A stretch of DNA of 64,000 nucleotides from Albidovulum denitrificans. Its GTDB lineage: Bacteria; Pseudomonadota; Alphaproteobacteria; Rhodobacterales; Rhodobacteraceae. Below the pieces are notes generated by a model, which saw only the letters and a program-made list of their open reading frames with translations, did no database searches and had not been told where the DNA came from. The translations under genes and the position numbers were made by a program. The stretch covers positions 538,417 through 602,416 of the forward strand of contig NZ_PVEP01000002.1 in assembly GCF_002973535.1 (NCBI RefSeq), written 5' to 3'. Below are positions 63,038-64,000 of the stretch, piece after piece (the stretch's first letter is position 1; each line of letters starts with the position of its first letter).

Positions 63038-64000
63038 TCACGGCATCGCCCCAAAATCGGACCGACGATAGTCCTCCACCATGGCGCGTAATCCCTCTGG
63101 GGCGATCACCTCGACCTTGTCGCCCCATTGATAGAGATGCCAGGTCATTTCGAGCCATCCGGCCGCATGGAAGCGAACAATCAGGCTGCCATCATTTTGC
63201 GGTTCGAGGACCTGATCCGGGTGAAATCGAAAACCCGCCGCTCGCTGCGCCGCCTCGGGCGCAAAACGCCAAATGACCTCTCCATATTGTTCCGGGTCTT
63301 GCCAGACGCCGAAGGACTGCGCGGCATAGTCCGCAATGGTGAACCCTTCCTTCAGCGCAAAGCTCTCGTCGAGCGTTGTTGCCTCGCGAATGAGATCGAT
63401 CCGGAAATTCCGAACCTCATCGGCCTTGGCTGGATCACGGGCAGCAAGATAGGTGCGATGCCCCAGCAGGACACCATGCGGCTCGAGGATGCGCGACGTC
63501 GTGTCTGCATTGTAGAGAACGCGCAGGCGGAAGGGGCCGCGCAACGCCTCGATGATCGCGTCGAGAATGTCCGGGGATACGCTGACGCGTGGACCGGGTC
63601 GTGTCACCTGGCCCATTGCCGTCAGAACCGCTTCGGCATCGGCTTCGACGCGGGCTGCGCTGCGTGAGGACAGCCTGGCGAGGAGCCCGTCGCGAAGATC
63701 GGTGAGAGCCTGTGCGTGTCGAAGGCGTCCATCGGCCTCGGCGCCGCGTGCCGCGATCTCCAGCGCCTCGATCCCGGTCTCTTGGCGCAGCTGAAGCCGA
63801 TCGAGGTGCGGATCGGAGAGGCGCCAGCGACGTTTTCTGTCTTCGCCGTCCTCCGCAGTGACGTTGCCGAACGTCTCTTCGAGAGCGTCGGTCATGCGCT
63901 GTGCCGTTCGGTGTGAAACGTCGAACTCGGCGCAAATGTCTTCGAGGCTGATGCCATACCGCCGCGCCGCTGCCATTTGAGCGAGGCGGATCAGATCCTG
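63038..64000 (-). CDS. WYL-domain transcription regulator (5' end outside window)
   Basis: At least 320 residues; the frame is open to the window edge and the normal N-terminus (…DLIRLAQM) continues upstream, so the ATG at 63976 is probably internal. It has a helix-turn-helix (ISLEDICAEFDVSHRTAQRMTD, near the start), then a WYL domain (about 140-225, with GHRTYLAARDPAKADEVRNFRID) and the WCX-type C-terminus. WYL proteins sense nucleic acid or nucleotides and often repress defence genes such as BREX and CBASS operons. Here it heads the nuclease-helicase operon and is its likely regulator. Confidence 0.88.
   Translation of the reverse strand, partial: QDLIRLAQMAAARRYGISLEDICAEFDVSHRTAQRMTDALEETFGNVTAEDGEDRKRRWRLSDPHLDRLQLRQETGIEALEIAARGAEADGRLRHAQALTDLRDGLLARLSSRSAARVEADAEAVLTAMGQVTRPGPRVSVSPDILDAIIEALRGPFRLRVLYNADTTSRILEPHGVLLGHRTYLAARDPAKADEVRNFRIDLIREATTLDESFALKEGFTIADYAAQSFGVWQDPEQYGEVIWRFAPEAAQRAAGFRFHPDQVLEPQNDGSLIVRFHAAGWLEMTWHLYQWGDKVEVIAPEGLRAMVEDYRRSDFGAMP

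Noticed and set aside
1..64000. CRISPR array
   Set aside because: No regularly spaced identical 20-40 base repeats were seen, and no cas-like gene is present.

Overview
GC-rich DNA from an alphaproteobacterium, most likely family Rhodobacteraceae. The left edge carries a trgB-cysK pair known from Rhodobacter sphaeroides, and the creatinine genes, DUF3489-DUF2924-recombinase cassette and repeat style fit that family. The assignment is from gene content only; no 16S gene is present.

Layout. 1-7.1 kb is an ordinary chromosomal stretch: TrgB-type Nudix hydrolase (5' end outside the window), CysK, an MscS-type channel and an AlaX tRNA editor in one overlapping run, then a phospholipase D-like protein and an intact tRNA-Ser(GGA). 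The tRNA marks the edge of an accessory region that continues to the window end. The sequence just downstream of the tRNA (repeat A, 7.07-7.32 kb) recurs at 9.61-9.87 kb (repeat B), where it sits behind an orphan tRNA 3' end. Between the copies lies a two-gene cassette (DUF3883 nuclease-like protein plus a helical-repeat protein). This looks like stepwise accretion of elements at a tRNA site.

9.9-18.8 kb (minus strand) is a seven-gene type I restriction-modification operon in which neighbouring genes overlap by 4-8 bases: half-size HsdS-like protein, HsdM, full HsdS, a RuvC-fold protein, a Ser/Thr protein kinase with a Cys-rich tail, HsdR and a YgjP-type metallopeptidase. A sigma70-like promoter with a perfect 8-bp-arm palindrome over its -10 element precedes it. 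The kinase and RuvC-fold protein inside an hsd operon are the most unusual feature of the window. 19.0-21.5 kb is a large serine recombinase with its DUF2924 and DUF3489 partners.

22.1-40.1 kb is a creatinine/creatine catabolic island. It holds both creatininase + creatinase and the N-methylhydantoin route (HyuA/HyuB + N-carbamoylsarcosine amidase), which converge on sarcosine. Uptake candidates are a Pot-type ABC importer and an NCS1 (Mhp1-like) permease; one GlxA-type and two LysR regulators are present. A TRAP transporter here survives only as a fused dctP'/'dctM remnant, and two degenerate transposases (IS1182 and IS5 types) lie in or beside the island. No creatinine deaminase or sarcosine oxidase was recognised.

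41.6-48.9 kb carries an SDR-cyclophilin-like-cupin set with a divergent LysR gene, and an ABC efflux operon (ATPase, FtsX-type permease, HlyD-type adaptor). 49.2-53.8 kb is phage/element-like: divergent HTH regulator, ParB-like protein, ParB-methyltransferase fusion and two DUF5681 proteins, without a recognisable terminase. 53.9-64.0 kb contains an unknown protein, a UvrD-type helicase with nuclease insert and zinc motifs, and a minus-strand WYL regulator - chimeric nuclease - DEAD/DEAH helicase operon that resembles a defence locus. In the chimera, an N-terminal domain of another protein is joined directly to the last helicase motif and RecB-like nuclease domain of a UvrD-family enzyme, so the helicase core is missing.
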